Shown: piece after piece, positions 35,636-45,200 of the stretch | Position numbering within the stretch: the stretch's first letter is position 1 | Layout: each line of letters starts with the position of its first letter | Source of the DNA: Hymenobacter sp. YIM 151858-1 | GTDB lineage: Bacteria; Bacteroidota; Bacteroidia; Cytophagales; Hymenobacteraceae | Reading direction: 5' to 3' | NCBI RefSeq assembly: GCF_025979705.1 | Contig: NZ_CP110136.1 | Location: forward strand, 3,844,001 to 3,908,000 | DNA: 64,000 nt | Position numbers and translations under genes: made by a program | Notes under the pieces: model-generated | The model's input: only the letters and a program-made list of their open reading frames with translations | The model's database searches: none | What the model was told of the DNA's origin: nothing

Positions 35636-36448
35636 ATGGAAACCGTAGCACCCCCTACCACCACACCGGCGCCGGCCGCTGCCCCGCCCGGCTACGCCTG
35701 GCGCTGGCTGGCCGCCCTGGCCATCTTCGGCTGCATTTTGCTGAACTACTGGTGGAACGCCAACCCGCCCAACGGCCAAAACATGGGGCAGGTATCGGCG
35801 CAGTACCCCACGCCGCTTACGCCCGCTGGTTGGGCATTTAGCATCTGGGGGCTGATTTTTCTGGCCGAAGCCATTTACGCCGTGTGGCAGCTGCTGCCTG
35901 CCCAGCGCGCCAACCCCTTGCCCAATGCCGTAGCGCGGCCGCTTACCGTGGCCAACCTGGCCGCCGCGGCCTGGGTGGTGTGCTTCAGCTACCAGCTGAT
36001 TGCCCTGTGCACCGCCCTGATGCTGCTAACCCTAGGTGCCTTGGTGCTGGCTTATGGCCGGGCAAGGCGGCTGGTATTGGCCGGCGACACGGCCAAGCTC
36101 TCGAGCTGGCCCGTGTCGTTGTTTATGGGCTGGATATCCGTGGCTACCGTGGTAAACCTCACGCTGGCGCTGCGCGATTTTGGCCTGGAAACGCCCCTGA
36201 ACGTAACGGTGGTGCTGTGCGTGGCGCTGCTGGCGGTGGTAGTGGCATTGGGCCTCATCATCAGCAGCTCGTTCCGCGATGCCGTGTACGCGCTGGTGCT
36301 GGCTTGGGGCCTGATAGGAATTTGGGCTGCCCGCCGCACCGACGTAGTAGAGCTGGCCTGGGTAGCTCTAGCCGGTGCCGTAGTGGTGGGCCTGCTGGGC
36401 GTGCTGCTGGCCAACCGCCGGCGCAGCACCAGCCGCGCCGGTGAGTAG
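35636..36448 (+). CDS. TspO/MBR-related membrane protein
   Basis: A 270-residue integral membrane protein with about seven hydrophobic segments. The stretch YPTPLTPAGWAFSIWGLIFL is typical of the long tryptophan-rich TspO-related proteins of Bacteroidota, and Trp residues recur in the loops. TspO proteins bind tetrapyrroles or lipids; the role of the long branch is not established. The N-terminus is a Pro/Ala/Thr-rich cytoplasmic stretch of about 20 residues. It is followed by a terminator and then tpiA. Confidence 0.75.
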   Translation: METVAPPTTTPAPAAAPPGYAWRWLAALAIFGCILLNYWWNANPPNGQNMGQVSAQYPTPLTPAGWAFSIWGLIFLAEAIYAVWQLLPAQRANPLPNAVARPLTVANLAAAAWVVCFSYQLIALCTALMLLTLGALVLAYGRARRLVLAGDTAKLSSWPVSLFMGWISVATVVNLTLALRDFGLETPLNVTVVLCVALLAVVVALGLIISSSFRDAVYALVLAWGLIGIWAARRTDVVELAWVALAGAVVVGLLGVLLANRRRSTSRAGE

Positions 36449-36524
36449 GGGAGGGCTAAGCCCAGGCTATGTGCCCCAATACCCGCCCCGACCTCCATCA
36501 ACCAATTTTGTTTGCCTTAATAGC

Positions 36525-36557
36525 TGCAACCCCGCCCACCAGCGGGGTTGCTCTTTT
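36525..36557 (+). terminator. Terminator after the TspO-like gene
   Basis: A 10-bp GC-rich stem (about 36526-36535 with 36542-36551) with a short loop and a T-rich tail, located between the TspO-like gene and tpiA. Confidence 0.8.
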
Positions 36558-36639
36558 TCGGCCACCTAGGGCCGCGGCACCGATGGGTGCAGGCCAAATG
36601 CTTTTCTTTGTACCTCGTCAGATATTTCCCTCCCACTCT

Positions 36640-37404
36640 ATGCGTAAGAACATCGTTGCCGGCAACTGGAAGATGAACATGACTCTTCAGGACGGCCAGG
36701 CTCTCGTTTCGGAAATCGTGAACATGGTGCAGGACGAAGTAACCGGCTCCGGGGTGGAGGTGGTTATTGCGCCGCCCTTCCCGCTGCTGCCCGTTATCGG
36801 CCGCATGCTGCCCGAGGGTGGCCGCATTCACCTAGGGGCTCAAAACTGCCACCAGAAGGAGAGCGGCGCGTTCACCGGCGAGGTATCGGCCAAGCTGCTG
36901 GCTTCGGTAGGCACGGGGTACGTTATCCTGGGCCACTCGGAGCGCCGCCAGTACTTCGGCGAAGACGACGAGCTGCTAAGCCAAAAGCTGAAGGCTGCCC
37001 TGGCTGCCGGCCTGCGCCCCATCTTCTGCGTGGGCGAGTCGCTCGAAACCCGCGAGCGGGAAGAAACCTTCGCGTTCATTGCCAGCCAGCTGAAAAACGG
37101 CCTGTTTCACCTCAGCAACGAGGAGTTCGAGCGCGTGGTAATTGCCTACGAGCCCATTTGGGCCATTGGCACCGGCAAAACGGCCACCAGCCAGCAGGCG
37201 CAGGAGGTGCACGCATTTATCCGCGAGCAAATTGCCCGTGCCTACGACGCCGAAGCCGCCCTGAACACCACCATCCTGTACGGCGGCTCGGCCAACGCCC
37301 AAAACGCCCGCGAGCTGTTTTCGCAGCCCGATGTGGACGGCGGCCTGATCGGCGGCGCTTCGCTGAAGTCGCGCGACTTTACCGAAATCATTAAGTCGTT
37401 CTAG
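36640..37404 (+). CDS. tpiA: Triosephosphate isomerase
   Basis: A 254-residue TIM-barrel enzyme interconverting dihydroxyacetone phosphate and glyceraldehyde 3-phosphate in glycolysis. Catalytic residues are visible: Asn and Lys in AGNWKMN near the start, His in LGHSERR (about 98), the catalytic Glu in AYEPIWAIGTGKTA (about 170) and the phosphate-binding GGSAN near the end. The frame is open 57 residues upstream, but ATG 36640 (MRKNIVAGNWKMN) is the family start. It lies after the terminator of the TspO-like gene, so it has its own promoter, possibly around TTTCTTTG at 36603-36610, which is not a perfect -7 match. Confidence 0.97.
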   Translation: MRKNIVAGNWKMNMTLQDGQALVSEIVNMVQDEVTGSGVEVVIAPPFPLLPVIGRMLPEGGRIHLGAQNCHQKESGAFTGEVSAKLLASVGTGYVILGHSERRQYFGEDDELLSQKLKAALAAGLRPIFCVGESLETREREETFAFIASQLKNGLFHLSNEEFERVVIAYEPIWAIGTGKTATSQQAQEVHAFIREQIARAYDAEAALNTTILYGGSANAQNARELFSQPDVDGGLIGGASLKSRDFTEIIKSF

Positions 37405-37443
37405 GTTCTGTAAATCAGCTGATAGTAGCTGCTGAAACAAATT

Positions 37444-37491
37444 GTAAGCGAGTTTACTGGCTAATAAAATTGGTCTGGTAAACTCGCTTAC
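37444..37491. repeat. Perfect 14-bp inverted repeat downstream of tpiA
   Basis: GTAAGCGAGTTTAC (37444-37457) is exactly repeated in inverse at 37478-37491 with a 20-base AT-rich spacer. There is no T run, so it may be an operator or an intergenic hairpin rather than a terminator. Confidence 0.7.
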
Positions 37492-37595
37492 GATACGTTT
37501 ATAGCCTGCCCGCACGCTAGTTGCACCACCCGACCTAGGCCCGAACCAAAGTGGCGCGGTACTTGTCGGTACCCGCAGAACCTTCCTTGTCCGCT

Positions 37596-37976
37596 ATGCT
37601 TCTGGCCACGCTCGTATCGGCTTTGCTCTGGCTGCCGCCCGCCACCACGCCCAAAGTGCCTTTTGCGGCGCAGCAGCAGCGCGGCGGCTACGTCGATCCG
37701 TGCAAAATTTACGGCAGCATTTACCTGGAGCGCGACCCGCGCCGCCGGGCGTACTGCTCGGCCACCGTTTTCGTGGAGCAGCAGGATGCCTTTGCCAGCC
37801 TCGTGGTGTACCAGGAAGCCAACAAGCTGTTTGCCGATAAGCCGGGCACGTGGTACGTAACGGATGCCCGCGACTTTGCCGACTACACCGTGCTCGTAAC
37901 CGACAACCGCGCCTTCGCCGATTTCGGCATCTTCTACACCAAAGTGCGCTCGTTTGCGGGCTGCCGGCAGAACTAG
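37596..37976 (+). CDS. Secreted DUF6150-type protein
   Basis: A 126-residue exported protein. Signal peptide MLLATLVSALLWLPPATT; the mature part has KIYGSIYLERD, ASLVVYQEANKLFAD, GTWYVTDARDFADYTV and FGIFYTKVRSFAGC, which is the DUF6150 pattern of Bacteroidota. Two conserved Cys (near DPCKIYG and AGC at the end) could form a disulfide. The function is unknown. The frame is open to a GTG at 37551, but ATG 37596 begins the signal peptide. A strong terminator follows. Confidence 0.8.
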   Translation: MLLATLVSALLWLPPATTPKVPFAAQQQRGGYVDPCKIYGSIYLERDPRRRAYCSATVFVEQQDAFASLVVYQEANKLFADKPGTWYVTDARDFADYTVLVTDNRAFADFGIFYTKVRSFAGCRQN

Positions 37977-37997
37977 AAACGCCATTGGCTGCTAACC

Positions 37998-38040
37998 ACA
38001 AGGCCCGGCCGCAACGGTACCACGTTGCGGCCGGGCCTTT
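37998..38040. terminator. Terminator after DUF6150 gene
   Basis: A 17-bp perfect stem (38000-38016 with 38023-38039) with a 6-base loop and short T tract. It separates two convergent units. Confidence 0.9.
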
Positions 38041-38059
38041 GCTTTGGGGGGGCTTGCGG

Positions 38060-38374
38060 CTACAGCTTCACGAGCTCCACGCGCCGGTTTTGGGCTTTAT
38101 GCGGTTCGGTGTCGTTGGCCACCAGCGGCTTATCGGAGCCAAAGCCAGCGGCCCGCAACCGGTCGGCCGCAATGCCTGCTTGCGTGAGCTTCGTTACCAC
38201 GGCCTGCGCCCGTCCCTGCGAGAGTTGCCGGTTGTGGGCCGGGCTGCCGGTGTTGTCGGTATGGCCCTCCACACCTAGGCGCAGCTGCGGGTGCTGGCGC
38301 AGCAGGGTTACTACCTCGGCCACCGTCGGCTCCGATTCGGGCCGGATGGTGGTCTGGTCCGTGTCGAAGTTCAC
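38060..38374 (-). CDS. OmpA-like domain, separated by frameshift from its N-terminal part
   Basis: A 104-residue OmpA C-terminal domain that binds peptidoglycan: NFDTDQTTIRPES, LGVEGHTDNTGS, LSQGRAQAVVTKL, FGSDKPLVANDT and NRRVELV are diagnostic. It has no signal sequence of its own and begins at a GTG that is normally an internal Val. With one extra A in the A9 run at 38405-38413 the upstream lipoprotein reads through into it (LKKKLDAEGHATLYVNFDTD), giving one protein of about 348 residues. So this is the downstream half of a frameshifted gene, or of a gene expressed by slippage. Confidence 0.85.
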   Translation of the reverse strand: MNFDTDQTTIRPESEPTVAEVVTLLRQHPQLRLGVEGHTDNTGSPAHNRQLSQGRAQAVVTKLTQAGIAADRLRAAGFGSDKPLVANDTEPHKAQNRRVELVKL

Positions 38375-38400
38375 GTACAGGGTAGCGTGCCCTTCAGCAT

Positions 38401-39105
38401 CTAGTTTTTTTTTAGCTCAGCGGCCTGCACCACCGAAATCTGCTGGGGCATGGCGGCTTTCTCGGCTACGTTCAGGTAGTAGTCGCGGTCAAGCTTCTGC
38501 ATGTCCAGCCATATTTCCTTGTCCTTCTGCCGAATCACGTACACGTCGTGCTCAGCCGAAAAGCCCGATATGCCACCTTTTTTGGCAGCCTGGCTGCCGC
38601 CTACTTTTTCCACGGCTTCGTCGGGAATGGCGCCCGAAAACACCTTCACGCCGCCTACGCTGTTGATGAAGTTTTCGTAGTTGCGGCGCACCATCAGGTC
38701 CGAGGCCTGCTTCTTTTCGTCGACGGGGCTGAAGCGGCGGCGCAGCACGTGGCCCTCCACGGCTACCAGGTTTTTGCCGTCGTAGAAGTAGGAGCGGTCG
38801 AATTCGTAGTCTACGCTGTCGCTGTCGTAAGGCACCTGGTAGCCCTTCATGGCGCCCACGTACGGAAACTTGCCCAGGTTGGCCGATGAAACGGGTACGC
38901 TGCTCATGTCGAAGGTAGCAGCGGCCTGGGGCGTGGTGGCCGCCGGCGCCGCGGTGGCCGGGGTTTCGGTAGCCGGAGCCGCAGCAGCGGCAGCCGTTTC
39001 GGGAGTGGTGGTTTCGGCAGCCGCCTCTTTGGCTTCTTTCGAGCCGCAAGAGGCCGCTAGCGTCAGTAGGGTAAAGCTGGCAGCTAAACGCAGGGTTTGT
39101 TTCAT
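38401..39105 (-). CDS. OmpA-family lipoprotein, N-terminal part ending at an A9 frameshift
   Basis: A 234-residue lipoprotein: lipobox LLTLAASC near residue 20, an Ala/Thr/Pro linker (about 25-65), and a domain of about 165 residues (VPVSSANLGKFPYVGAMKGY, YDGKNLVAVEGHVLRR, GFSAEHDVYVIRQKDKEIWL). It stops three codons after entering a run of nine A, at AAC TAG. The OmpA domain it should carry is next door in the other frame. Together they make an outer-membrane lipoprotein anchored to peptidoglycan. The start ATG 39105 is well supported by the signal peptide. Confidence 0.85.
   Translation of the reverse strand: MKQTLRLAASFTLLTLAASCGSKEAKEAAAETTTPETAAAAAAPATETPATAAPAATTPQAAATFDMSSVPVSSANLGKFPYVGAMKGYQVPYDSDSVDYEFDRSYFYDGKNLVAVEGHVLRRRFSPVDEKKQASDLMVRRNYENFINSVGGVKVFSGAIPDEAVEKVGGSQAAKKGGISGFSAEHDVYVIRQKDKEIWLDMQKLDRDYYLNVAEKAAMPQQISVVQAAELKKN
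38405..38413 (-). other. A9 homopolymer at the frameshift
   Basis: Nine consecutive A on the coding (minus) strand at the exact point where the lipoprotein and the OmpA domain change frame. Runs of nine A are known sites of polymerase slippage in transcription and of replication-based phase variation; an uncorrected sequencing error is the simple alternative. Confidence 0.9.
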
Positions 39106-39286
39106 AAAAGGATGAACGGTAGGATAGAATGATTGCGGTTGAGCTGCAAAGCAATAAATATTTTGATACTTCTATGTAAATGTGCCGGAACTGCGCCGCC
39201 GGAGTGCCCTGCATCGGGTGGTTTTTTATCCGACCTTTGCGGGGCGCCCGCCTCGTACGCCGGCGCTGCACACTGCTAAGTTGCTC

Positions 39287-40129
39287 ATGGATTTTATTGA
39301 ACTGCGCGTAACGGCCCCGGCCGACCTCACCGATATCCTCGTTGCCGAGCTGGGCGAAGTAGGCTTCGACACCTTCGAAGACAACGACGAAGGCTTTTGC
39401 GCCTACACCACCGAAGATGGCTTCAACCAGGAAGCCGTGTCGGAGGTGCTGGCCAAGTACGCCGCCTGGCCCAGCGGCCACCCCACCGCCGACAGCCGCG
39501 TGATTACGCGCCAGAACTGGAACACCGAGTGGGAAAAGAACTTTGAGCCGCTGGTAATTGGCGAGCAGGTATCGGTGCGGGCGCCCTTCCACCCGGAGCG
39601 GCCCGATTTGCCCTACGACATCGTGATTATGCCGCGCATGTCGTTTGGTACCGGCCACCACAACACCACGGCCCTGATGATTGAAAACCAGCTGACCGTG
39701 GACCACCAGGGCAAGCGCGTGCTCGATATGGGCTGCGGCACCGGCATCCTGGCCATTATGGCGGTGCACCTGGGCGCCAACTACGTGCTGGCCGTGGACG
39801 TGGAGCCCTGGACGGCTGAAAACGCCGCCGACAACGCCCAGGAGAACCACGTGCAGGACAAAGTCGAGGCTAGCCTAGGTGATATTTCGGCGCTGGAAGG
39901 CGAGGAGCCGTTCGACATCATCCTGGCCAACATCAACCGCAACGTGCTGCTCGAGGATATGGGCGCTTACTACCGCTACCTGCGGCCCGGCGGCCCCATT
40001 TTGTTTTCGGGCTTCTACGAAGAAGATATGCACCTCATCCGCGAGGCCGCCGAAAAGGAAGGCTTCCGCTACCAGTCGATGCGCACCCGCAACGACTGGG
40101 TTTCGGCCATCTTCACGAAGCCCGAGTAA
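39287..40129 (+). CDS. prmA: Ribosomal protein L11 methyltransferase
   Basis: A 280-residue SAM-dependent methyltransferase that trimethylates ribosomal protein L11. N-terminal substrate domain about 1-110 (MDFIELRVTAPADLTDILVA); the Rossmann methyltransferase part has RMSFGTGHHNTTALM, the SAM loop LDMGCGTGILAIMA, VDVEPWTAENAADN and ILANINRNVLLEDM with the conserved Asn motif. The upstream open frame to 39182 is not protein-like, so ATG 39287 is used. It diverges from the OmpA-family gene; a GACCTTTG near 39231 resembles a -7 element. A terminator follows. Confidence 0.95.
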   Translation: MDFIELRVTAPADLTDILVAELGEVGFDTFEDNDEGFCAYTTEDGFNQEAVSEVLAKYAAWPSGHPTADSRVITRQNWNTEWEKNFEPLVIGEQVSVRAPFHPERPDLPYDIVIMPRMSFGTGHHNTTALMIENQLTVDHQGKRVLDMGCGTGILAIMAVHLGANYVLAVDVEPWTAENAADNAQENHVQDKVEASLGDISALEGEEPFDIILANINRNVLLEDMGAYYRYLRPGGPILFSGFYEEDMHLIREAAEKEGFRYQSMRTRNDWVSAIFTKPE

Positions 40130-40147
40130 GCCCGTTGCTCTTATTTC

Positions 40148-40193
40148 AGCAAGCGCCCGCAGCCCTGCCCAAGCTGCGGGCGCTTGGCTTTTG
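40148..40193 (+). terminator. Terminator after prmA
   Basis: A 13-bp perfect stem (40151-40163 with 40173-40185) followed by a T-rich tail. The next 220 bases before the T9SS substrate gene are AT-rich in part but show no recognised element. Confidence 0.9.
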
Positions 40194-40411
40194 TACTACT
40201 CCGATACGCTTGGTAACGGGCAGGAAATGCAATAGTTGAGTTAAATAGTTTATAATTAATATTTGTTTAAGTACATTTTTTGTCCGTCTTTTGTGCCGCT
40301 AGCTAGTGACGTATCCGGGGCAAAGCTGATCATTAGGCGGGGCTTTGCGTGGCGCCCAACCGGGGCTCCCGTGGCTGACGATAGAAACGCTTTATCTACA
40401 GCACGTATGCA

Positions 40412-42001
40412 ATGAAACAAGTACGACTTTTATTACTCGCCTTTTTGTATCTGCTGGTAGCCTTACCGGCGCTGGCTCAAGTAGAATGGGAGTGGGCCAA
40501 AACCCAGCCCTTTAAAGTAAATGCCGTAGCCACCGATGCCGTGGGCCGCGTGTACGTTACCGGCAGCTTCAGCGGCAGCATCACGCTGGGCGAGCAGCAG
40601 CTCACGGCCCAAAGCACCGGCACCGATTTGCTGGTGGCCCGCTTCAGCCCCGAGGGCAAGGTGGACTGGGCCAACTCCCTAGGTGCTGCGCCTTTTATTA
40701 ACGGCGCCAGCAGCGCGGCCAGCGGTACCGACATCAGCGTGAACCTACAAACGGGCGAAGCCTACGTGGTGGGCAGCTACAGTGGCAACCTGATTGGGGT
40801 ACCAGGCGCCGAGCCCGGCGACCCGGGCATCACCCGCGTGGTGGTGCTCAAACTTGCCGACAGCGGCCGCATTCAGTGGGTAGTGCGGGCGGGCAGCTTT
40901 AGCCCGGCCACCTTAGGCAACGCCATTGCCACCGATTTGCTGGGCAACGCCTACGTAACGGGCAGCACCAACGGCGGCTTCAACCTGAGCAACGGCAGCA
41001 CCTTCGGCACCGGTAGCCGCAGCCTGTTTGTGTTGTCGCTGAACCCGGCTGGCCAAACCCGCTGGATCGTGGGCGCGCAAAGTACCCTAGGTGCCCGGGG
41101 CGATGATTTGGCCACCAACGCGCAAGGCAACGTGTACTTGGTGGGCCGACACTTTGGCCCGGCCAGATTCGGAGGATTTGATCTGCCGAGCGAGTTCAGT
41201 ACTTTTCTGGCCAGGCTTAACCCGGCCACCGGCGTGCCCCTGTGGGTCCGGACGGGCAGGGTTGGCGAACGAAGCTCGCTGGCTGCTGATGCCCAGGGCA
41301 ACCTTTACATCGGTGGCTACGCGAATGGCAACATCAACTTCGGCGGCGCTAACCTGACCTTGGGCGCGGAGCCTGAGGGTTACGTGATTGAAGTGAGCCA
41401 AAACGGCAACACTAGCTGGCTGCGCTCGGTGGGCCCTGTAGCCCCGCTCCTGCCGGTGGAGGTAGCCGCGCCGCCCGCGCCCAGCGGTGCCGTGCGGGTG
41501 GTAGTAGGGCTTACGCGGCCCTCCAACGCGGCCACGGTGCTGGCCCTGCGCTCCAATGGTACCATCATTTGGCAGGAGCAAGCCAGCGGCGGCCAGAGCA
41601 ACATCCGCGACGTGGCCGTGGCCCCCGGGCTGCGCATTTACCTGGGCGGCACGCTCGCGGGGCAGGTGCAGTTCGGCGACAACGCGCTCAGCAGCAACCG
41701 CGCCACCGATTACCTGGCTGCCCTGGCGCCGCGGGCCAACCCCTTGCGCTTCAACTGGGGCGAGCTGAGCGTGTTCCCGAACCCGGCTGCGGTGCAGCTC
41801 TCGGTGGAAGTGCCGCCCCTGCCGGCCGTGCACATCCAGCTGCTCAACCTCAATGGCCGCGTGGTGCGCGAGGTGCGCCTGCCTGCCAGCCGCCAGTCTC
41901 AAACCGCCACGTTTGATGTGCGCGAGCTGCCCGGCGGCTTGTACTCGCTGCGCCTCACCGCGGGCGGCGAAACCTACAGCCGCCTGGTGCAAATTCGCTG
42001 A
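40412..42001 (+). CDS. Secreted repeat protein with type IX secretion sorting domain
   Basis: A 529-residue exported protein. Signal peptide about 1-22 (ALPALAQ); then about seven SBBP-like beta-propeller repeats of the form DAVGRVYVTGSFSG, DLLGNAYVTGST, NAQGNVYLVGRHF, DAQGNLYIGGYA; and a C-terminal type A T9SS domain of about 80 residues (LSVFPNPAAVQLSVEVP at its start, ELPGGLYSLRLTAGGE, then YSRLVQIR). The CTD directs export through the type IX system and attachment or release at the surface. gldB, gldD and a RemB-like gene in the window are consistent with a working T9SS. Its ligand is unknown. Confidence 0.9.
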   Translation: MKQVRLLLLAFLYLLVALPALAQVEWEWAKTQPFKVNAVATDAVGRVYVTGSFSGSITLGEQQLTAQSTGTDLLVARFSPEGKVDWANSLGAAPFINGASSAASGTDISVNLQTGEAYVVGSYSGNLIGVPGAEPGDPGITRVVVLKLADSGRIQWVVRAGSFSPATLGNAIATDLLGNAYVTGSTNGGFNLSNGSTFGTGSRSLFVLSLNPAGQTRWIVGAQSTLGARGDDLATNAQGNVYLVGRHFGPARFGGFDLPSEFSTFLARLNPATGVPLWVRTGRVGERSSLAADAQGNLYIGGYANGNINFGGANLTLGAEPEGYVIEVSQNGNTSWLRSVGPVAPLLPVEVAAPPAPSGAVRVVVGLTRPSNAATVLALRSNGTIIWQEQASGGQSNIRDVAVAPGLRIYLGGTLAGQVQFGDNALSSNRATDYLAALAPRANPLRFNWGELSVFPNPAAVQLSVEVPPLPAVHIQLLNLNGRVVREVRLPASRQSQTATFDVRELPGGLYSLRLTAGGETYSRLVQIR

Positions 42002-42022
42002 TCTGGTATTCCGCTTTCTTGC

Positions 42023-42068
42023 CACGCCCGGCCGGCAGCGCTCAGCTGCCGGCCGGGCGTGTGCTTTT
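42023..42068 (+). terminator. Terminator after the T9SS substrate gene
   Basis: A 17-bp perfect GC-rich stem (42023-42039 with 42045-42061), 5-base loop, then TGCTTTT. A CCTAGGT copy follows directly at 42071. Confidence 0.9.
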
Positions 42069-42169
42069 GGCCTAGGTGCCATGGCGTTGCCCGGCCCGCA
42101 GGGGCGGCAAAATACCTGGGGCGGGTCGCTAATAAAATGCCTTCGCAAACGTTGTGGTTCTTTGAATAT

Positions 42170-42210
42170 TCCACATTCATTACTTGGATGCATTCAATGT
42201 AAAATGTGGA
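42170..42210. promoter_or_regulatory. Inverted repeat upstream of the 1797-residue protein gene
   Basis: TCCACATT (42170-42177) and its inverse AATGTGGA (42203-42210) flank an AT-rich spacer that contains CATTCAAT. It lies about 90-130 bases before the start codon in an otherwise featureless 230-base stretch, so it may be an operator. Confidence 0.35.
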
Positions 42211-42298
42211 TTTTCAATTGGTTGACTACTCTGTTCCAATGAATGCGCCAAATTTTACCGAAATTGTAGGCGACTCATTTTGCCTTGAGGGCATTTGT

Positions 42299-45200
42299 AT
42301 GAAGCACTTCGCCACATGGGGGCTTTGCGCGTTGATGGCGTGGGGTTCGGCTGTTACCAGCTGGGCCCAAACTACTAAGCCACAACAGCCAGCCACAAAT
42401 CCTACTCCATCTATCTCGCCTGTAGTACGCTACAGCACCACCCCTTTTAGTACCGATGCCGAGCAGTTTATCGGGGAGGTAGTAGCCTTAATGGCTACCA
42501 CCAAAAACGCCCCGGCCATTGCCCTTACCGAGCAGCTTAGGCAGCTATGGGCCAGCAACAAGCTCACCACCACCCAGCAAGGCAAGGTGATTGAGCTGGC
42601 CCGCCAGATGCAGGCGCGTCGCCTGAAGCCACGCCCCCACCTGGAGGCCCTCGTGGGCTTGGTGGTGGCGGCCAAGCAGGGGCAACTGGCCCTCAACGAC
42701 CTGCAAACCGATCAGCTGCTGGAGGTAACGGGCAAAGCACTGGCCCAGCAAGACCTGCGCGAGCTCGAGAAGTTCGTGAACTCGACCACGCAGTTCCTGA
42801 AAACCCGCGAGCTGTATACCTCGCGCTACAACCGGCTCAAGCTAAGCAGCAACACGCTGGTGTCGTTTGCCTACAACGAGACCGACTACCCCATGCCGCC
42901 CGCGCCCAAGCCCTCCGACGCGCCGGCCCCGCTGACGCCCGAACCGCTGAAGCCCGCGGCCACATCGGCCAAAACCCCAGCCAAAGCTAAACCCGCTGCC
43001 AAACCGGCCGCCAAGCCCGCAGCTAAAAAGAAAAGCAGCGGCTGGGACGACTGGGACTCGGGCGCAGGCTGGGATACCGGCGGTGGCTGGGGCTCCGATG
43101 ACGGTTGGGGTGCGCCCGTGAAAAAGAAGGCTCCCGCGCCAGCCAAAAAAACGACCGCCGCCACGCCGGCCAAAACCGCCACGCAGCCCGCAGCCGCAGC
43201 AAAAGAGCCCGAGCCGGAGCCCGAACCGCAAGCCCCGGCCTACAGCAGCTATTACGCACCGCCCAGCACCAAAGGCCCCGTGTTGGTGCTGAAGGATGCC
43301 GACCTACTGCTCGCCACCGCTTACGACTCGGTGCTGATCCAGAAAACCAGTGGCTCGCTTGTAACCACCACGGGTAAGTACGTGGGGCAGGGCGGCACCT
43401 TTGGTTGGCAGCTCAACGGCAACCCGCTCACGGCGGAGCTGGGGCCGTTTGATATGGACGTGAACAAGCCCCAGTTTAAGGCCGAGCCCGTAACGCTTAC
43501 CTACCCGGCCGTGCTGGAAGCGCCCGTAAAAGGCGCCATGGCTTACAAGAGCGTGCAAAAGAAAAACGGCGCCGACACGGGCTTCCCTAGGTTCGTGTCG
43601 CTCACCAACGATGCCCGCATCAAGAACATCGGCGAGAACATCAAGTACCAGGGTGGCTTTTCGCTGAACGGCAAGCAGATGTACAGCTCCACGCTCGACG
43701 GCTCGCTGTCGCGCATTACCGTGGAGCTCGATGGCAAGCCGCGCTTCCGGGCCGCTTCGCGCAGCTACATGCTCGGCGATACGCTTATCACCGCCGACCG
43801 CGCCGCTATTACCATCTTCCAGGACAAGGTTGACTCGCTCACGCACCCCGGCGTGAAGCTGAAGTACTCGAAGCCCCGCCGCGTGCTGGTAATGGCCCGC
43901 GAAGAAGGCCTGTACAAAACCACGCCCTACTACGACTCTTACCACCAGATGGAAATAGCGGCGGAGCAGGCCAAATGGAACCTCGCCACGCCCAACATCG
44001 ATTTCCAGACCCTCACGGCCAAAAACCAGGTTACGGCCGATTTCGAGTCGAAGGAGTTTTACACCAACACCCGCTACCAGCAGATCAAGGGCATCAACAA
44101 GATGCACCCGCTGCAAATGGTGGTGGGCTACAGCCAATCGCACGGCAACGCCAAACGATTTGCGGTGCAGGATTTGGCCAAGTCGCTGAACCTGAAAGAG
44201 GCCAACGTGCGCTCGGCCGTAGCCGGCCTGGCCCGCGACGGGTACGTGAGCATCAGCCCCGTAAGCAGCGACATTACTCTGCTGCCCAAGGCCATGCACT
44301 ACGTGAACTCCTCGCGCGGCAAAAAGGACTACGACCACATTGCCATCAAATCGTTGGCGCCCAACGGCCGCAATGCCTCGCTCAACCTGAACAGCAACGT
44401 GCTCACGGTGCGCGGCGTCGACAAGTTCAACTTCTCCGACGACTCCATTGCCGTGTTCGTGAAGCCCGACTCGGCCATTGTGCGCGTGCAGAAAAACCGC
44501 AACATCGAGTTCAACGGTACGGTGGTGGCCTCGGCCTTCGTGTTCAAAGGCAAGGAGTTTAAGTTTGATTACGACGGCTTTTACATCGACATGTTCAAGA
44601 TCGACTCCATCATCGTGAAGGGGAAGAACTCGAAAGGCTCGGTGATGCGGGCGCGTAAGGAAACCGACTTTACCCTCACCAACAAAGACCGCCACTCGGC
44701 CGGCCGCTTGTACATCAACGCGCCCAACAACAAATCGGGCCGCAAGAAGCTGGGCGCTTACCCCACCTTCGATGCCACCACCGGCGCCTACGTGTTCTTC
44801 AACAAGCCCGAAGTACTGGGCGGCGCCTACGACACCACCATCTACTTCGACATTCCGCCCTTTAAGCTCGACTCGCTGAACAACGCCAACCGCACGGCGG
44901 TGGGCTTTAAGGGCACGTTCGTGTCGGGCGGCATTCTGCCTGATATCAAGACCAAGCTCTCGATGCAGGACGACGGCTCCCTAGGTTTCAATTACGCCGT
45001 ACCGAAGGAGGGCTTTCCGGTGTACGGGGGCAAAGGCCGCCTCTTCAACCAGGTGCGCATGAGCAACCGGGGTATCCAGGGCGTGGGCGAAATGACGTAC
45101 CTCGCCAGCACTCTGCAGAGCGACCAGTTCATCTTTTACAAGGACTCGGTGGTAACGGTGGGCAAAACAGCCCAGATCAAGGAAGGAACCCTGAACGGCG

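Noticed and set aside
43304-44695. A 463-residue open frame opposite the giant protein gene
   Set aside because: Same antisense composition bias; no start region or motif of its own.
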